A stretch of DNA of 64,000 nucleotides from Geminisphaera colitermitum TAV2 (GTDB lineage Bacteria > Verrucomicrobiota > Verrucomicrobiia > Opitutales > Opitutaceae), in NCBI RefSeq assembly GCF_000171235.2, contig NZ_ABEA03000099.1, positions 62,001 through 126,000 on the forward strand, written 5' to 3'. The notes under the pieces were generated by a model. That model saw only the letters and a program-made list of their open reading frames with translations, had not been told where the DNA came from and made no database searches. A program made the translations under genes and the position numbers. This document shows, piece after piece, positions 9,060 through 17,184 of this stretch (position 1 is the stretch's first letter; each line of letters opens with the position of its first letter).

Positions 9060-10172
9060 CTAGCAAGAAAGAGGGCGAATGTGTTGAGAATAACGAAGGG
9101 AAGCCGAAGCGAAAAAACCTCCACAGTCGGCTTTGGCCTGGCATGATTCGCATGCAGGCATATAGATATTTTTCCAGTCCGAGATTGACTTTCGGGCGAA
9201 AGGATGAAGTGAAGGAGGCAGCAGGCAAAGCTGATGATTATAGATAAACACCCGTATGCCAGCATCGAAGAGAATGTTAATTGCATCCTCCAATTCGACT
9301 TGATACTCAACCGGATCGATCCAGAGTCTGTCCAGATTTGTTCGGGCATATCCCATCAGCTCAAGGCCCATGAAGACTACTTGATCAACAAAGGGAAGAT
9401 TGCGGGCAACGAATTGAGCATATTGCGCGAGGCGTGCGTGTGTTTCTCGATGTATTACCATCCGAAGCTCTATGCGGATACCTGTCCTGGCAAGATTGAG
9501 TATCCCGAACAGGGTCTGTTCAAATGCCCCTTTTGCCTGAACGACGAAGTCGTGAACACTGGCAGTATCCGCATATAGAGGGATACCGATCATGAAATCG
9601 GGATGCTTGATGTCGGCAAGACTGCGGGCATATCGTAAATACGAAAATAGCCTGCCATTGGAAAGCATATGCAGTGAGGTTTTTGGGAGATGCTGCTTCA
9701 CGGACCGGATCACCTCCATGAGTTTCTCATGCAAAAGTGTCGGTTCTCCTCCGGTAATACCAAGTTCCGGGGTATCCTTGGACATCCATGGGATCATTTC
9801 AAGAATGTCATCTATCAGGTAAGCATCGTCTATATCGCGGGGTGGCTGCGAGCACATCAGACATCGGCTGTTGCAACGCTCCGTGAAAAACAAAAAATTA
9901 TGTTGGCTCCGTTTTCGATACAAAATTCTGGTTTCACGAGAGATCGGATTGAAGCGTACGATATCACCCTCTTCAAGAAACGCACTTTCGGTAGAAAGAA
10001 TAATTTCGTCACCTGCAGGTATCTGTTGATCGCTTCCAATACACAGATGCATTTTCATCTCACTATGACCTAGATTGCGGATAACAAACAGGCTGTCATT
10101 AACCCGTTGTTCAAGAAGGCCGACAAAGGGTTCTCCGCCAAATCCAAACAACGCACGATCAGCAAGTTTCAT
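9060..10172 (-). CDS. hxsC: His-Xaa-Ser system radical SAM maturase HxsC
   Basis: A 370-residue radical SAM protein. TERCNSRCLMCSQ gives the CX3CX2C iron-sulfur motif at about Cys100/104/107, and LGITGGEPTLL is the SAM-binding GGE motif. The C-terminus ends in a cysteine pair region (CESCQAKADCGG) of the kind that holds an auxiliary cluster or metal. In the named HxsC family this enzyme pairs with HxsB to modify, presumably, the His-Xaa-Ser protein HxsA; the chemistry is unknown. I chose the ATG at 10172 because it overlaps the hxsB stop as ATGA; another ATG lies 9 bases upstream. It is the last hxs gene, and the IS5-like element sits 94 bases downstream. Confidence 0.9.
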   Translation of the reverse strand: MKLADRALFGFGGEPFVGLLEQRVNDSLFVIRNLGHSEMKMHLCIGSDQQIPAGDEIILSTESAFLEEGDIVRFNPISRETRILYRKRSQHNFLFFTERCNSRCLMCSQPPRDIDDAYLIDDILEMIPWMSKDTPELGITGGEPTLLHEKLMEVIRSVKQHLPKTSLHMLSNGRLFSYLRYARSLADIKHPDFMIGIPLYADTASVHDFVVQAKGAFEQTLFGILNLARTGIRIELRMVIHRETHARLAQYAQFVARNLPFVDQVVFMGLELMGYARTNLDRLWIDPVEYQVELEDAINILFDAGIRVFIYNHQLCLLPPSLHPFARKSISDWKNIYMPACESCQAKADCGGFFASASLRYSQHIRPLSC

Positions 10173-11623
10173 TGTGCCCATCCTCTCAATATACGCGCAG
10201 CTGCGGGATCATCCTCAAGCAGTTTAACAAGGTGACGCATAATTCCCATGTTTCGTTGACAAAACGCGCTTGTTGGTTTGTGGCCCACCATATCTCCCTG
10301 TGTTGTGTGATGACGAACAGGATCACTCCCGCACCACAGCTGGAAGGCACAATCGACACATCCCGGCATCCCCTCCGTCATGGTGCGATAAGCAATATCC
10401 AAGATAGGACTCTTTGTGAAAAGGTCATCCCAACTATTCTCGTAAACAGTACCAAGTCGGAAGGTCGTATCTCCCATTTCGGCAAGCATACGTCCTTCAT
10501 CGGATGCATAGACTCCACCGTCGTAATTGTAAACGAGAGCTGCAAGGCCAGTCCCGGTAGGAGACTGCAAGTCAACATATCCGGTTGGATATGAGGTCAG
10601 CATACGCCGCAATAGCAGTGATGCATAGACCTCGCGAACAGGCACACCCTCACCGTTAAGATGAAGAATATAGGCGAGGCCCCGGCGATAAAAATCAAGA
10701 AATCGTTCTGCCTCGTAGCCAATCCGGGCCGCCGAGCGAATGGCGAAGCCATATGGGCTGATATGCCTCAAGAATATCTCCCGGAAGCCTTGTTGAACGT
10801 ATTCATCAATGATGGCTTCAGGCTGTTCCAAGCTGGCGGCTGAACTGGTCATCAATGCTGATACTGAATCCGGTCCAAGTCGTTCACGGCACCGTTTTAT
10901 ACCGGTAATCGTTCGTTCATAAGCGTCCTTTCCTAGTCGTAGTCGATTGCTGTTATGCAGGGAGGCAGGCCCATCCAGAGATGTAGAAATGAACACTTGG
11001 TGGTCTGCAAAATAATCTAGCATCTCATCGGACAAGAAGGAGAGATTGGTTGCGACGACAAAGGCAATTTCACGGTCAATTGCTTTTTCCTCCACACGCG
11101 CAATTATGTGCTTTATTAATGGAAAATTCAGCAAGGATTCACCTCCCTGAAACTCGATCTTCAGAGCCGGTGAGGGGCCTTGGAGCATGATATCAACCGC
11201 CCTGTCTGCAACTTCTTCAGACATATCAAATGCATTGCGATCTTCCGAAACTCGGGAAACTTGGCAATATGCGCATGAATGATCACAGCGTAGTGTGACA
11301 ACGAACATATGCAACGCCGTCAGATCAGGTAGCCGAGAGTATCGGGTACGAAGCTGCGCGGCAAGCAGCTCCATATGTGTGTCAGCCGCCCCTCGACTGA
11401 TCAGATGTCGTGCCTCCAGATCCCGAAGAACCGGGGCATCAGGAGACAGGCGTTTCTCGATCAATGCAACCAGTGTCTCATTCGGGACGACAATATGCTC
11501 GCCAGCTGCGTTGGTTATTACCTGTCGTTGCTCATCCAGCTTCATGAAGCGAAAAGGAAGCAGCGAGTAGGAAGGCGATTGCTCGTAATAGGCCGGTAAC
11601 TGAAATCCGCGCAAGGCTTTCAT
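10169..11623 (-). CDS. hxsB: His-Xaa-Ser system radical SAM maturase HxsB
   Basis: A 484-residue radical SAM/SPASM-like peptide-modifying enzyme. LRCDHSCAYCQVSR contains the CX3CX2C motif at Cys113/117/120, followed by EFQGGESLLNF (SAM-binding GGE). The C-terminal PGCVDCAFQLWCGSDPVRHH and AFCQRN segments match a SPASM or twitch auxiliary-cluster region. The N-terminal SLLPFRFMKLD is characteristic of HxsB. Start and stop both overlap neighbours by ATGA, so production is coupled to the small ORF upstream and to hxsC. Together with HxsC it is expected to act on the HxsA repeat protein; substrate and product are not established. Confidence 0.93.
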   Translation of the reverse strand: MKALRGFQLPAYYEQSPSYSLLPFRFMKLDEQRQVITNAAGEHIVVPNETLVALIEKRLSPDAPVLRDLEARHLISRGAADTHMELLAAQLRTRYSRLPDLTALHMFVVTLRCDHSCAYCQVSRVSEDRNAFDMSEEVADRAVDIMLQGPSPALKIEFQGGESLLNFPLIKHIIARVEEKAIDREIAFVVATNLSFLSDEMLDYFADHQVFISTSLDGPASLHNSNRLRLGKDAYERTITGIKRCRERLGPDSVSALMTSSAASLEQPEAIIDEYVQQGFREIFLRHISPYGFAIRSAARIGYEAERFLDFYRRGLAYILHLNGEGVPVREVYASLLLRRMLTSYPTGYVDLQSPTGTGLAALVYNYDGGVYASDEGRMLAEMGDTTFRLGTVYENSWDDLFTKSPILDIAYRTMTEGMPGCVDCAFQLWCGSDPVRHHTTQGDMVGHKPTSAFCQRNMGIMRHLVKLLEDDPAAARILRGWAQ

Positions 11624-11823
11624 ATATCCTGCTGCTCGTCCATTTGGATTGCGGCCTCAAGCGATAGGCGAAGTGCCGCCACCATGGAGGCGGCAACACG
11701 ATCATTATCGAAAGCTGCTACAGGTAGGCTGGCCTCTTTGAGGCCGGCAGATTCCAGAGCTGCCGGCAAATAAAATGGGGGATCAAAACGTAGGTATTTT
11801 GAGTCGGTCGGGGATAGAGACAT
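11620..11823 (-). CDS. small unknown protein inside the hxs operon
   Basis: A 67-residue protein starting MSLSPTDSKYLRFDPPFYLP and ending AAIQMDEQQDI. It overlaps the end of hxsD by 41 bases and its stop overlaps the hxsB start as ATGA, so it is very likely translated. No signal peptide, membrane segment or cysteine pair is seen; the second half is a predicted helix (DNDRVAASMVAALRLSLEAAIQM). I do not recognise a family. Position suggests an accessory factor for HxsB, for example a substrate-recognition subunit, but that is a guess. Confidence 0.65.
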   Translation of the reverse strand: MSLSPTDSKYLRFDPPFYLPAALESAGLKEASLPVAAFDNDRVAASMVAALRLSLEAAIQMDEQQDI

Positions 11824-12187
11824 AGGCGGGATCCTCCTGTGGGCTAGAGTCTTCCAAATCGGGACGAATAAATGCAACGCGTGAGAGTGCATGAGCCATC
11901 AATAAATCCCGAGTTTTGGCAGTTTCATCTGCTACGATTTTCCTTAACCGTTGATCAATAAGGTTATTAAAAAATTCCCTAATACAGACATCGGTATCAT
12001 CCTCCGGCCTTTTGGTTCGTAGCCGAATCTCCAGCCTGTGCTGATCCACCGTTTGGAGATGCAGGAAGCATTTTCCGGTCAAGGCATAGGCCGCAGCGAG
12101 AACAGTCTCCATGCCATAAACAGTGAGGTCGATGCAAGCCAGTCGATCACGACCTTCAATTGTAATAGGGTCATCTGGAGATGTCAT
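11783..12187 (-). CDS. hxsD: His-Xaa-Ser system protein HxsD
   Basis: A 134-residue cytoplasmic protein fitting the HxsD family, which always accompanies the paired radical SAM enzymes. The family core is visible as the segment REFFNNLIDQRLRKIVADET at about residues 70-89, followed by KTRDLLMAHALS. It has no known catalytic motif and may bind the substrate or hold the two maturases together; this is inference. Its ATG overlaps the hxsA stop (ATGA) and its 3' end overlaps the next small gene by 41 bases. Confidence 0.85.
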   Translation of the reverse strand: MTSPDDPITIEGRDRLACIDLTVYGMETVLAAAYALTGKCFLHLQTVDQHRLEIRLRTKRPEDDTDVCIREFFNNLIDQRLRKIVADETAKTRDLLMAHALSRVAFIRPDLEDSSPQEDPAYVSIPDRLKIPTF

Positions 12188-12963
12188 AGCGGGATAATTC
12201 TAGCTGATTTCTCCCCGCTACTTTTCGTTTCGACAGGAGGGTCATCGGGGAATGCAAGTATTTTCTGGGCTCCACCCAGTTGCTCGATGATGTCTGTGTT
12301 CAGCACAGGCAGAGGAGACTCTCCAGTTGCGATTTTGACCACTGCATGTTGAGGCTTGATTTCTAGCAGACGGATCTTGGTACCAGCGTTGAATTGGACG
12401 ACGCCAATAACATTGCTTCCATCCAGAATATTAAACCGGCTGACTTTTGTCAGTCTGACCTCTTCGGGCCACCGGCTTCGTATTTTTGGGAGTTTTTTCA
12501 GAACTTGGGAGAGGACGGGATCAGTTGTTTCTGTGGAAGGGCCCGGATTCTCCAATTCCACAGTCGGTACCGAGGGGGATGTGCTCGGTGCCACGGGAGT
12601 AGGACTCGCCGGAGCCGGGGGCGGCGGAGGGTTCGGACGCGGTGTAACTGGATAAGTCGGTGTAGAAGGAGTACTATAGCCTCCTCCCCCGGAACCGGAG
12701 TAGTGCGACGAGTGGGAACTATGGGACGAGTGCGAGCGATGCGATGAGTGGGAACGATGGGCCGCCAGTTGCGGGTTACCTGCCCGGGCAGTACCAAAGA
12801 CAAGTTTCCCTGTTTGCTGCTCCTCTGTTCTGGAGAATGTTGGCTTGTCCTGGATTCCGACTACAGGTTCTTCTTGGGAAATAAAAGATTTCCCATCAGT
12901 CGCTGACATTGTTGCCATAAGCGGAAACAGTCGCCGAAGGAGGCGGGCTACGACTCGATTCAT
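12184..12963 (-). CDS. hxsA: His-Xaa-Ser repeat protein HxsA (probable modified substrate)
   Basis: A 259-residue protein, first gene of the operon. Residues 69-89 are seven consecutive His-Xaa-Ser triplets (HRS, HSS, HRS, HSS, HSS, HSS, HYS), followed by a Gly stretch, a Pro/Thr/Ser-rich linker to about residue 140, and a folded C-terminal domain (FNILDGSNVIGVVQFNAGT). The N-terminus is basic then weakly hydrophobic (ARLLRRLFPLMATMSA), possibly a poor signal sequence. In the named HxsABCD system this protein is thought to be the target of HxsB and HxsC. The regular CATC/ACTC-like coding repeat is protein-coding, not a CRISPR. Confidence 0.9.
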   Translation of the reverse strand: MNRVVARLLRRLFPLMATMSATDGKSFISQEEPVVGIQDKPTFSRTEEQQTGKLVFGTARAGNPQLAAHRSHSSHRSHSSHSSHSSHYSGSGGGGYSTPSTPTYPVTPRPNPPPPPAPASPTPVAPSTSPSVPTVELENPGPSTETTDPVLSQVLKKLPKIRSRWPEEVRLTKVSRFNILDGSNVIGVVQFNAGTKIRLLEIKPQHAVVKIATGESPLPVLNTDIIEQLGGAQKILAFPDDPPVETKSSGEKSARIIPL

Positions 12964-13238
12964 GAGATTTACTTAACATTCCTGCGATATTCGTCAATCT
13001 TGGTTCAAGGCCAATTTTGAGGAAATGAAATGGTTATTGCAGGGATATGTCCTTGTTGGTTTTCGTAACTTATAATCAACTTGACTCTCTTTCAGTCAAA
13101 AGTTCCCGCCTCTTGATCTAGAAGCATAATAACTTCTGTTCTACCTGAAACTTAGGTAAAAACTATGCGAAAGAGGCCAATGATCAGCTGGAGAAAGGGC
13201 CGGGGGCCGATATCGAGGGGCCATCCCAAGACACTTCT
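12964..13238. promoter_or_regulatory. hxs promoter region
   Basis: On the minus strand TTGACT (13094-13099) and GATTAT (13072-13077) are spaced by 16 bases, a plausible sigma-70 promoter about 110 bases before hxsA. TTGACT/AGTCAA also form an inverted repeat (13081-13086 and 13094-13099) that could be an operator. The region is AT-rich and holds no gene on the minus strand; from about 13149 the plus-strand TonB fragment frame is open. Confidence 0.35.
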
Positions 13239-13559
13239 TTGCCTTCCAATGATAATCTAGGGGCAGTCGGTCCCTCGCTCTCGACTCAGGCACCCCGACT
13301 GGTGATGGCAGTGCCAGCCGACTACCCGCCTGCTGCAATCAGGGACGGAAGGGAGGCGGATGTGCTCATTTCCTGCACGGTATCGGTCGAGGGTAATGTG
13401 AAAGATGCTGTCGTAGAACGATCGTCAGACAGCCGTTTCGACAGCTATGCGCTGGATGCCGCCCGAAAATGGTATTTTCGCCCTGCCCTGTTTCAGGGCA
13501 GACCGGTCGAATTCCCTGTGAAAATTCCGATGCGGTTCAGGCGGACGAGAGAGGACTGA
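13239..13559 (+). pseudogene. TonB C-terminal domain fragment
   Basis: About 106 residues matching a TonB C-terminal domain: ADYPPAAIRDGREADVLISCTVSVEGNVKDAVV, then DSYALDAARKWYFRPALFQGRPVEFPV. Energy transducers need an N-terminal membrane anchor and a proline-rich spacer, and neither is present. The frame is open back to 13149 with no ATG; the only start-like codon is TTG at 13239. It is therefore probably the 3' remnant of a tonB gene rather than a working protein. It converges on the decayed regulator at 13584. Confidence 0.65.
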
Positions 13560-13583
13560 CCATATTGGCGTACCGCATCCCGT

Positions 13584-14010
13584 TCAGTTTCTGGCCGGGT
13601 TCCCGGGCTGCCCCGGCAATATTCGGCGCAAAACGTCCGGGGACGGCAGTTCGTAGCGTATTGCCCGCGTCTTGCCTGAAGCAGTTACGAGATTCGCAGC
13701 GCGAAGGCGTGCCAGCTTCCGGGTCACCGAAATGCGAGAGATTCCGAGCGCCACTTGGAAATCACGCGGAGCCGCCGCACCGATCCGGGAGAGATAGTTC
13801 AGTATCCGTTTTTCGGACTCATCGGAAACGAGATGACCCGAATCGAAGGGCGCAGAGGTTTCGGGCCTTCCGGAACCGCCCCAAGCGTGGGCGATCCGGA
13901 AACTCTTCCGGATGCAGGCGACGGTAACGCATGACGGCGATGGCGAGCAGTTCGCCGATACGCTGGATGCGTAAGGTTCTGGTTTCGATCGAATGGATTT
14001 ACGGGAACCG
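13584..14010 (-). pseudogene. frameshifted paralogue of the 3294-3707 winged-helix regulator
   Basis: The C-terminal frame reads SDESEKRILNYLSRIGAAAPRDFQVALG and then VTRKLARLRAANLVTASGKTRAIRYELPSPD, matching the regulator at 3294-3707 residue for residue in most positions. Upstream, the homology jumps to a second frame (RIQRIGELLAIAVMRYRRLHPEEF) near 13880, and to a third frame (NPFDRNQNLT) near 13975. Two frameshifts in about 400 bases, with no run of a single base at the sites, indicate true decay. The ancestral start would be near 14010, but no start codon survives there. Confidence 0.7.
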
Positions 14011-14918
14011 GGTCGGATGATATTGCGGAATTTCGGGCGGCTGTCGGGACACGACTTTCCAAAAGGCTTCGGATCGTCGGGCACCGATGCGGTTGTTGCC
14101 ACCGTCCAAGCGGACAGTGGAAACCTCTTTCACTGGCTGTCGGACTGCGATCTGGGTAAAGCGTCCCGGATCGTCTATCTAGCATTGACATGGCGAGCCA
14201 AGCAGCTCGTCGGGCAATGCGGTATCTCCGATCGGTTGTCCTGTTTCGGTTTGCCCCGGCACTACAAGCGTTACGTGGAAAGCTCCACGGCACCGATGAC
14301 ATCAATACAGGATCAGGCGAGTCGGATCGTGCAGTCGATCAAAACTTGCATCACTGCTAAGTCAATAAAAAATTGATACGTGTGGTTGTTTTTCGAATAC
14401 AATTTTGATGCGTATGGCGTCATGGAACTTCCCGTTGAGCCAGGAATCCTGGATATTTTATATCGGGAGAAAAAGGCACCTTTACGGCAGCGAAATCTGT
14501 TTCTCGCCTGAAACAACCGGTAATGGGAAATTCATCACATCCGGAACTGAAAGCCTTCCTGAAAAGAATAACCTTGTTGACTCACGAAATGAAGAAATGG
14601 CCGAACGAAACAGAAATTCAGCTATCAAAACCCGTCGAAAACAGAGAAACTCCCCATCCGAAATTCGAAAAGATAGCTGGAAAAAATTCTCTCCGGACAA
14701 AGGCATCCGCCATGAGGTTTAAAACTATTGTGACAAGGACACGCCACCCCTGGCTTTGGCCAGGAGGACGACCACTTGCCGACCGACAGGCGGATGGCTT
14801 TCTGCCGACAGGCAACAGCCTGTTTTTACCGCAAAATTCCGGCCCGGTTTTTCCGGATAATCCATTGCTTTATCCATTTTATCTTAACTACGATTTTGAG
14901 AGATGCCATGCAAAAAGA
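14011..14918. other. no assignable gene
   Basis: About 900 bases without a recognisable gene. A plus-strand frame open from 14523 runs into the traK-like gene at 14919, but its first 130 residues are compositionally poor and show no domain. The DNA from about 14300 to 14720 is AT-rich. Confidence 0.5.
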
Positions 14919-15275
14919 ATGAACTCCGATCTGTCCAGATGGGTGCTGGACTTTGCCAACCGGCTTGAAATCCAGCCGGTTCACCCCAGCCGCCTGCTTC
15001 CCCTTCGCGAGGCAATCCTGGCCTTCCGCGCGAAGAACTACAGTTACGAACGCATCGTCGGTTTTTTGAAGCCGCAGGGCATTATCATCTCCGGCTCATC
15101 CGTCGGTGCCTTTTGCCGCAAACACTGTCCCGCTTCCGAAGCCACCTGCGCAAAAAAATGCCGACAGCGAAAACCATTCGCCTGCCGCACCGGAACCACC
15201 GCCTGCCACCGGCAAGGCTCCGTCGCGCCCGTCCTCATCGAGCAGCCAGCGCGGCCCGAAAATCGCCCGCGATGA
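14919..15275 (+). CDS. small DNA-binding protein, traK-like mobilisation accessory
   Basis: A 118-residue basic protein starting MNSDLSRWVLDFANRL. The region LREAILAFRAKNYSYERIVGFL with GSSVGAFCRKHCP reads as a helix-turn-helix of the kind found in small oriT or mobilisation proteins (compare TraK of IncP-type and ICE systems). Its stop overlaps the start of a deviant-Walker ATPase gene by ATGA, the usual traK-traL arrangement. The frame continues upstream to an ATG at 14523, but that extension shows no domain. The C-terminus is Arg/Lys/Pro-rich. No relaxase is nearby, so the pair looks like a relic. Confidence 0.45.
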   Translation: MNSDLSRWVLDFANRLEIQPVHPSRLLPLREAILAFRAKNYSYERIVGFLKPQGIIISGSSVGAFCRKHCPASEATCAKKCRQRKPFACRTGTTACHRQGSVAPVLIEQPARPENRPR

Positions 15276-15541
15276 CTTCTAACCCGACACTGTCCGCCGG
15301 TCCGGAGTCGTGGCCGTCGAAACGCCTGATCCTCTGCCCGCAGGACAAGGGCGGCATCGGCAAGAGTTTTATTATGACGCTGCTCTACGACTACTTGATC
15401 GACCACGAGGTGACGGTTCGTGCTTTCGACCTGGATCATGCCAACTCGACCCTGCGCCGGTTCGTGGAAATACCTTGTATTAATAATTATTTAGTCGCCT
15501 TTCCCGGATGCCAACCATGGCTCTGCACGGAGGGGAATTAA
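15272..15541 (+). pseudogene. truncated ParA/TraL-like ATPase
   Basis: The 89 residues begin with a typical ParA-superfamily start: RLILCPQDKGGIGKSFIMTLL is the deviant Walker A (KGGIGKS), followed by VRAFDLDHANSTLRRFV, the Walker A-prime-like region. Normal family members run to 200-260 residues, but here similarity stops near 15470 and an unrelated tail leads to a stop at 15541. The 3' part of the gene, with Walker B, has been lost. Confidence 0.65.
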
Positions 15542-15548
15542 CTAGGAT

Positions 15549-15615
15549 GGGCCGCCGCCATTGATGAAACCAAACTCTGGCGGCGGCCCGCGTTGGCGGG
15601 GGATCAATCCCCCGC
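15549..15615. terminator. two strong adjacent hairpins
   Basis: GGGCCGCCGCCA (15549-15560) pairs perfectly with 15578-15589, and 15596-15615 (GCGGGGGAT, 2-base centre, inverted) is a perfect palindrome. They lie just after the stop of the minus-strand gene at 15617 and after the broken TraL frame, so they probably terminate transcription or are inserted palindromic repeats. No U-run follows. Confidence 0.5.
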
Positions 15616-15616
15616 G

Positions 15617-15880
15617 TCAGGCGGCAAGGCGGAGTTTTTTTTCTTCGCCCGACCGGTATGAGGCCGTCCGGCGGTCGCACGGCAGCCACCCGGTGAAGTC
15701 CAGGTATTCGTCGGCGATGTCGCCGGGCCTGCGCAGCCGCAGTTCGTGCAGTATCAGTTCGCCGAGTTCCGGTGCTTGGTTTTTCATTTTTCTGACCAGG
15801 ATGGTCCTGGCTGCCGCATAGACGCGTCGCTCCTTTTCCGGAACGACCAGCGTGAAGACAGCTGGTTTGTTGGTTTTCAT
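15617..15880 (-). CDS. hypothetical protein, 87 residues
   Basis: Starts MKTNKPAVFTLVVPEKERRVYAAARTILVRKM. It is rich in charged residues, with no signal peptide, membrane segment or known motif. The middle (ELGELILHELRLRRPGDIADEYLDFTGW) looks helical. I do not recognise a family. It lies opposite the relic mobilisation genes and may belong to the same former element. Confidence 0.4.
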   Translation of the reverse strand: MKTNKPAVFTLVVPEKERRVYAAARTILVRKMKNQAPELGELILHELRLRRPGDIADEYLDFTGWLPCDRRTASYRSGEEKKLRLAA

Positions 15881-16048
15881 ATCATAGTTTTGTTTCCTTA
15901 TCGGGTTGTCCGAGTGTCTCGGCGCGCAGCCTCACGGAGGCTTCCGAGTATTGTAACTCAGGCGTCGTCTGACAGTTCGGGAGTAATGGGGTGACGTTAA
16001 TACGTCTCCATCGGCCCGACTGCGCATTCCGTCCACCTTATCATGCAA

Positions 16049-16960
16049 TCAGTCCATTTTGGGCGGGATGAAAGACCGGGGAGTGGCGTTGAGCATTTTT
16101 CTGAAATGCCGGTCGATGCCGCTTTGATCGCAAAAACCGCAGGCATAGGCGGCCTCGGCCACCGTATAACGTCCTGTCTGCAACAGATCGCGGGCATACA
16201 AGACACGCAGGCGATTGATATAGTCCCGCGGCGTCAGTCCGGTTTCCTTCTTGAATGCCTCAAAAAAGCAAGTGCGGCTCATGGCTGCAATCCGGGCCAG
16301 CAAGCTTGGCGGCAATTCCTCGGCCAGATGCTCTTCGATATAAGCCTTGAGCCGCAGCAACGTGGAGGAGTTCATGAGCCGAAGCTCTCTTCCGCGCCGC
16401 ACGGATTTGCCATGCGCAGCCAGCAATTCATGAGCCAGAGCGGCGCCGAGGACAGCCGCATGGTCGTACTCGTTTGCATCCGGATGCCGACGGCAAAACT
16501 GCCTCAACCGATGCCCGAGGGCGCCGATCAACGGTTCGACAAGCTCATGGCGGCGGAGCGATTCGATGAGTATCTTGTTATCGGATACAGATGTGATTTT
16601 TTCAGCCCAGTCCGCTTCAATGTAGAGAACAACCAAAGCCGACTCACGCTTCCAGTTGAGCGCATGCGTTGTGCCTGATGGAATGGCCCAGACGTGATTG
16701 CCAGGCAGTTTTTGCCATGTGCACTCTCCATCCAGACACCAGCCTGCTTCGCAATCGGCATCCGGCGGCGTCATCAGCACCTGCATCTGCTCGTGGTGAT
16801 GCCAGTCCAAAGAGATGCACCGCAGCGTTGTCGCCAGAACGGACACCTTGTGATGAGTGAAAACATGCCGGCCAAGAAAGCGCGCCGTTTGTGGGAAAAT
16901 GACTGGACAAGGAGATCCGCGGACTGCTGGCCTCCATGAGGGGGGCTTGGTTTGAAGCAA
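16049..16960 (-). CDS. AraC-family transcriptional regulator
   Basis: About 303 residues. The N-terminal half is a cupin-like ligand domain (HHHEQMQVL near residues 54-62, PGNHVWAIPSGTTHALNW). The C-terminal 100 residues form the AraC double helix-turn-helix: LKAYIEEHLAEELPPSLLARIAAMSRTCFFEAFKKETGLTP and then the second helix pair ending AEAAYACGFCDQSGIDRHFRKMLNATPRSF, the classic signature. The only in-frame start near the 5' end is TTG at 16960. It likely responds to a sugar or another small molecule, but no target operon sits next to it. Confidence 0.85.
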   Translation of the reverse strand: MLQTKPPSWRPAVRGSPCPVIFPQTARFLGRHVFTHHKVSVLATTLRCISLDWHHHEQMQVLMTPPDADCEAGWCLDGECTWQKLPGNHVWAIPSGTTHALNWKRESALVVLYIEADWAEKITSVSDNKILIESLRRHELVEPLIGALGHRLRQFCRRHPDANEYDHAAVLGAALAHELLAAHGKSVRRGRELRLMNSSTLLRLKAYIEEHLAEELPPSLLARIAAMSRTCFFEAFKKETGLTPRDYINRLRVLYARDLLQTGRYTVAEAAYACGFCDQSGIDRHFRKMLNATPRSFIPPKMD

Positions 16961-17184
16961 TGGATAAAGGGAACGCTTTTCCCGATCGGAACCAGGGTTA
17001 TATTAAAAGTGACGGTATTCATGGGGAGAAGCCCTCCGATAATCCCCGGCCAACCGGTCCTTCAGGCTGGCCCACGATTTTTTCGTGAATCAAGCGGAGG
17101 TAAACAAGCATTGCCTGATGAATTTTTCTTCCGGGAAGTCCAATGGTTTTCAACGTATCCAGTTTCCCATTTTATTGCTGTCTA

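Noticed and set aside
8852-9349. Minus-strand frame overlapping the end of hxsC
   Set aside because: As a single gene it runs across the IS end and over hxsC. Only the part before the insertion, rejoined to 5913-6001, might be real, and that is given as a finding.
12690-12765. Short tandem repeats that look like a CRISPR or satellite
   Set aside because: They are the codons of the seven His-Xaa-Ser triplets of HxsA, with no spacers.
16043-16678. 211-residue plus-strand frame over the AraC gene
   Set aside because: The opposite strand has the AraC signature; this translation has no domain.
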